From contig JAHFMB010000050.1 of assembly GCA_023269245.1 (NCBI GenBank), positions 1-7,145 of the forward strand: DNA of 7,145 nucleotides, in the 5' to 3' direction. The translations under genes were made by a program, and so were the position numbers. This document shows, in pieces, positions 6,248 to 7,145 of the stretch (its first letter is position 1; each line of letters starts with the position of its first letter). The notes under the pieces are model-generated. The model had not been told where the DNA came from, did no database searches, and worked only from the letters and a program-made list of their open reading frames with translations. This stretch comes from Candidatus Tayloriibacteriota bacterium. GTDB taxonomy: Bacteria; Patescibacteriota; Minisyncoccia; Phycocordibacterales; PALSA-1337.

Positions 6248-7003
6248 TCATTGTTTACCTAAGTACTTTTTTCGAATGTAGAGTTCCTGACCTAATGTAA
6301 AGAGGGTGCTCACCGTCCAATAAATAGCGATAATGGACGCTGCCTGTGGAAATTGTGCCGGAATGAGCCAGTATGTCGAAGCAAACGCGAGAATAGGAAG
6401 AAAAAACTTCATATTCTTGGTCATTGAATTGGCTGTCATGGCCATTGAACCAACAGTCGACGTGTCGGCAACCACGGTGCCGGGCGACTGACGAGTTGCG
6501 ATGGAAAAATGAAGTTGAAAATACTGCGCGACTGCTGTAATGAGTGCCAAAATGAAGCTTTTTTGTGCAAGATCAATAAGTCCTAAAAAGTGTGTTTTGG
6601 CGCTTATGTCTGGCATTGAGATAAAACTATACAGGAACTCCGGGTGAATCGATGGGACAATTTTGTAAAAAACAGAAATAAGAGCAAGGAGAATGGGGAG
6701 TTGAATAATCAGCAGTAAAACCCCCGAAAATGGCTTAATCCCTTTTGTTTTGTAGAGCTCCATAACTTTGAGGGTTTGCGCTTGTTTGTCACTGGCATAT
6801 TGGGAGCGAATTGCATTGGCCTCAGGTTCAACCTCTTTCATTTTAACTTGGGTCAACAATGATGACTTTGAAAGAGGGAATAACACCAGTTTCACAATAG
6901 CGGTAAATATGATCACTGCGACGCCAACATCCGCCCATGGAAAAACATTTATAATCGCAATAAGACCGTTATAGAGTGGCAGGAAAATAATCGTGTGATA
7001 CAT
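6248..7003 (-). CDS. yidC: YidC/Oxa1/SpoIIIJ-type membrane protein insertase
   Basis: This 251-residue protein inserts and folds inner-membrane proteins, alone or with SecYEG. It has the five-helix Oxa1 core: about 24-44, 92-116, 149-167, 199-213 and 221-240. Family landmarks are VKLVLFPLSKSS (37-48), the charged cytoplasmic hairpin QVKMKEVEPEANAIRSQYASDKQ (split: QVKMKEVEPE then ANAIRSQY), and GIKPFSGVLLLIIQLPIL (88-105). The groove arginine of SpoIIIJ-type YidC aligns with Lys38, which keeps the positive charge. It is the short form without the large periplasmic domain of Proteobacteria and has no lipobox Cys near its start. The gene follows rnpA by 36 nt, the usual order, and that gap holds no clear Shine-Dalgarno or promoter. 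It ends in tandem in-frame stops TGA-TAG-TAG (6250 down to 6242). It may help insert the neighbouring pilin and membrane proteins, but it is best read as a housekeeping gene. Confidence 0.95.
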   Translation of the reverse strand: MYHTIIFLPLYNGLIAIINVFPWADVGVAVIIFTAIVKLVLFPLSKSSLLTQVKMKEVEPEANAIRSQYASDKQAQTLKVMELYKTKGIKPFSGVLLLIIQLPILLALISVFYKIVPSIHPEFLYSFISMPDISAKTHFLGLIDLAQKSFILALITAVAQYFQLHFSIATRQSPGTVVADTSTVGSMAMTANSMTKNMKFFLPILAFASTYWLIPAQFPQAASIIAIYWTVSTLFTLGQELYIRKKYLGKQ

Positions 7004-7039
7004 GGTGGGGGAGTGGTGACTGAATGTAACTACGTAATA

Positions 7040-7145
7040 CTAGCGTAAAATTCCCGCTTTCACAAAGATGGTCCTCGCGTCAGCCGCCATCTCTTGTATT
7101 GAAACATCTTTCAGGGTTTGTTTGGAAAAAAGGGCTGCATGCGCA
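7040..7145 (-). CDS. rnpA: ribonuclease P protein component, C-terminal fragment
   Basis: Reading the minus strand from the window edge gives 34 residues ending in TAG at 7042-7040. The fragment begins AHAALFSKQTLKDVS and ends in a helix closing with VKAGILR. RnpA proteins typically end with a basic/aliphatic strand followed by a helix finishing in a motif like LLKKAGLL, and the fragment fits that. The position directly upstream of yidC matches the widespread rpmH-rnpA-yidC order. The RNR signature of the family lies outside the window. The call therefore rests on a short tail plus synteny. The product would bind the RNase P RNA and assist 5' processing of tRNA precursors. Confidence 0.7.
   Translation of the reverse strand, partial: AHAALFSKQTLKDVSIQEMAADARTIFVKAGILR

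Overview
The window looks like the chromosome of a Patescibacteria (CPR) bacterium, most likely of the Parcubacteria/Paceibacteria side. This is inferred from the proteins. The VirB4-type ATPase, the short two-helix pilin, the exported Ig-like protein and the anchored propeller-like protein match protein types I know from the type IV secretion/pilus loci of that group. No database search was possible. All genes read intact with TGA as a stop, which argues against the TGA-recoding lineages (Gracilibacteria, Absconditabacteria). No gene start has a convincing Shine-Dalgarno sequence.

Positions 1-6126 (+ strand) hold a compact cell-envelope locus. In order it encodes the C-terminal end of a TraC-like protein (1-210), a VirB4-family ATPase (216-2030), a small multi-pass membrane protein (2045-2509), a secreted Ig-like protein (2570-3592), a VirB2/TrbC-type pilin with a long coiled-coil extension (3598-4800), and a membrane-anchored, probably beta-propeller protein (4810-6126). 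Gaps are 5-14 nt except for 60 nt before the Ig-like gene. Two genes, at 2045 and 2570, have a near-consensus -10 box 6-7 nt before the ATG. That placement predicts leaderless transcripts starting at the start codon, so the locus may be several overlapping transcription units rather than one operon.

Positions 6127-6247 are the gap between convergent genes. It is nearly filled by a perfect 30-bp inverted repeat with a 47-nt loop (6139-6245), which could be a bidirectional terminator, a repetitive palindrome, or both.

Positions 6248-7145 (- strand) carry the housekeeping pair yidC (6248-7003) and the 3' end of rnpA (7040-7145), in the usual bacterial order rnpA-yidC.

Inferred working model: VirB4 energises assembly of a surface filament or secretion channel. 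The pilin supplies the membrane-embedded subunit with an extracytoplasmic coiled-coil arm. The Ig-like and propeller-like proteins are exported partners, and the small membrane protein may belong to the inner-membrane platform. No relaxase, coupling protein or VirB6/8/9/10 homologue is visible here, so conjugation, DNA uptake, host attachment and protein secretion all remain open. The most unusual points are the pilin's coiled-coil extension with three extracytoplasmic cysteine pairs and a locally AT-rich coding block, the two leaderless-type promoters, and the perfect inverted repeat.
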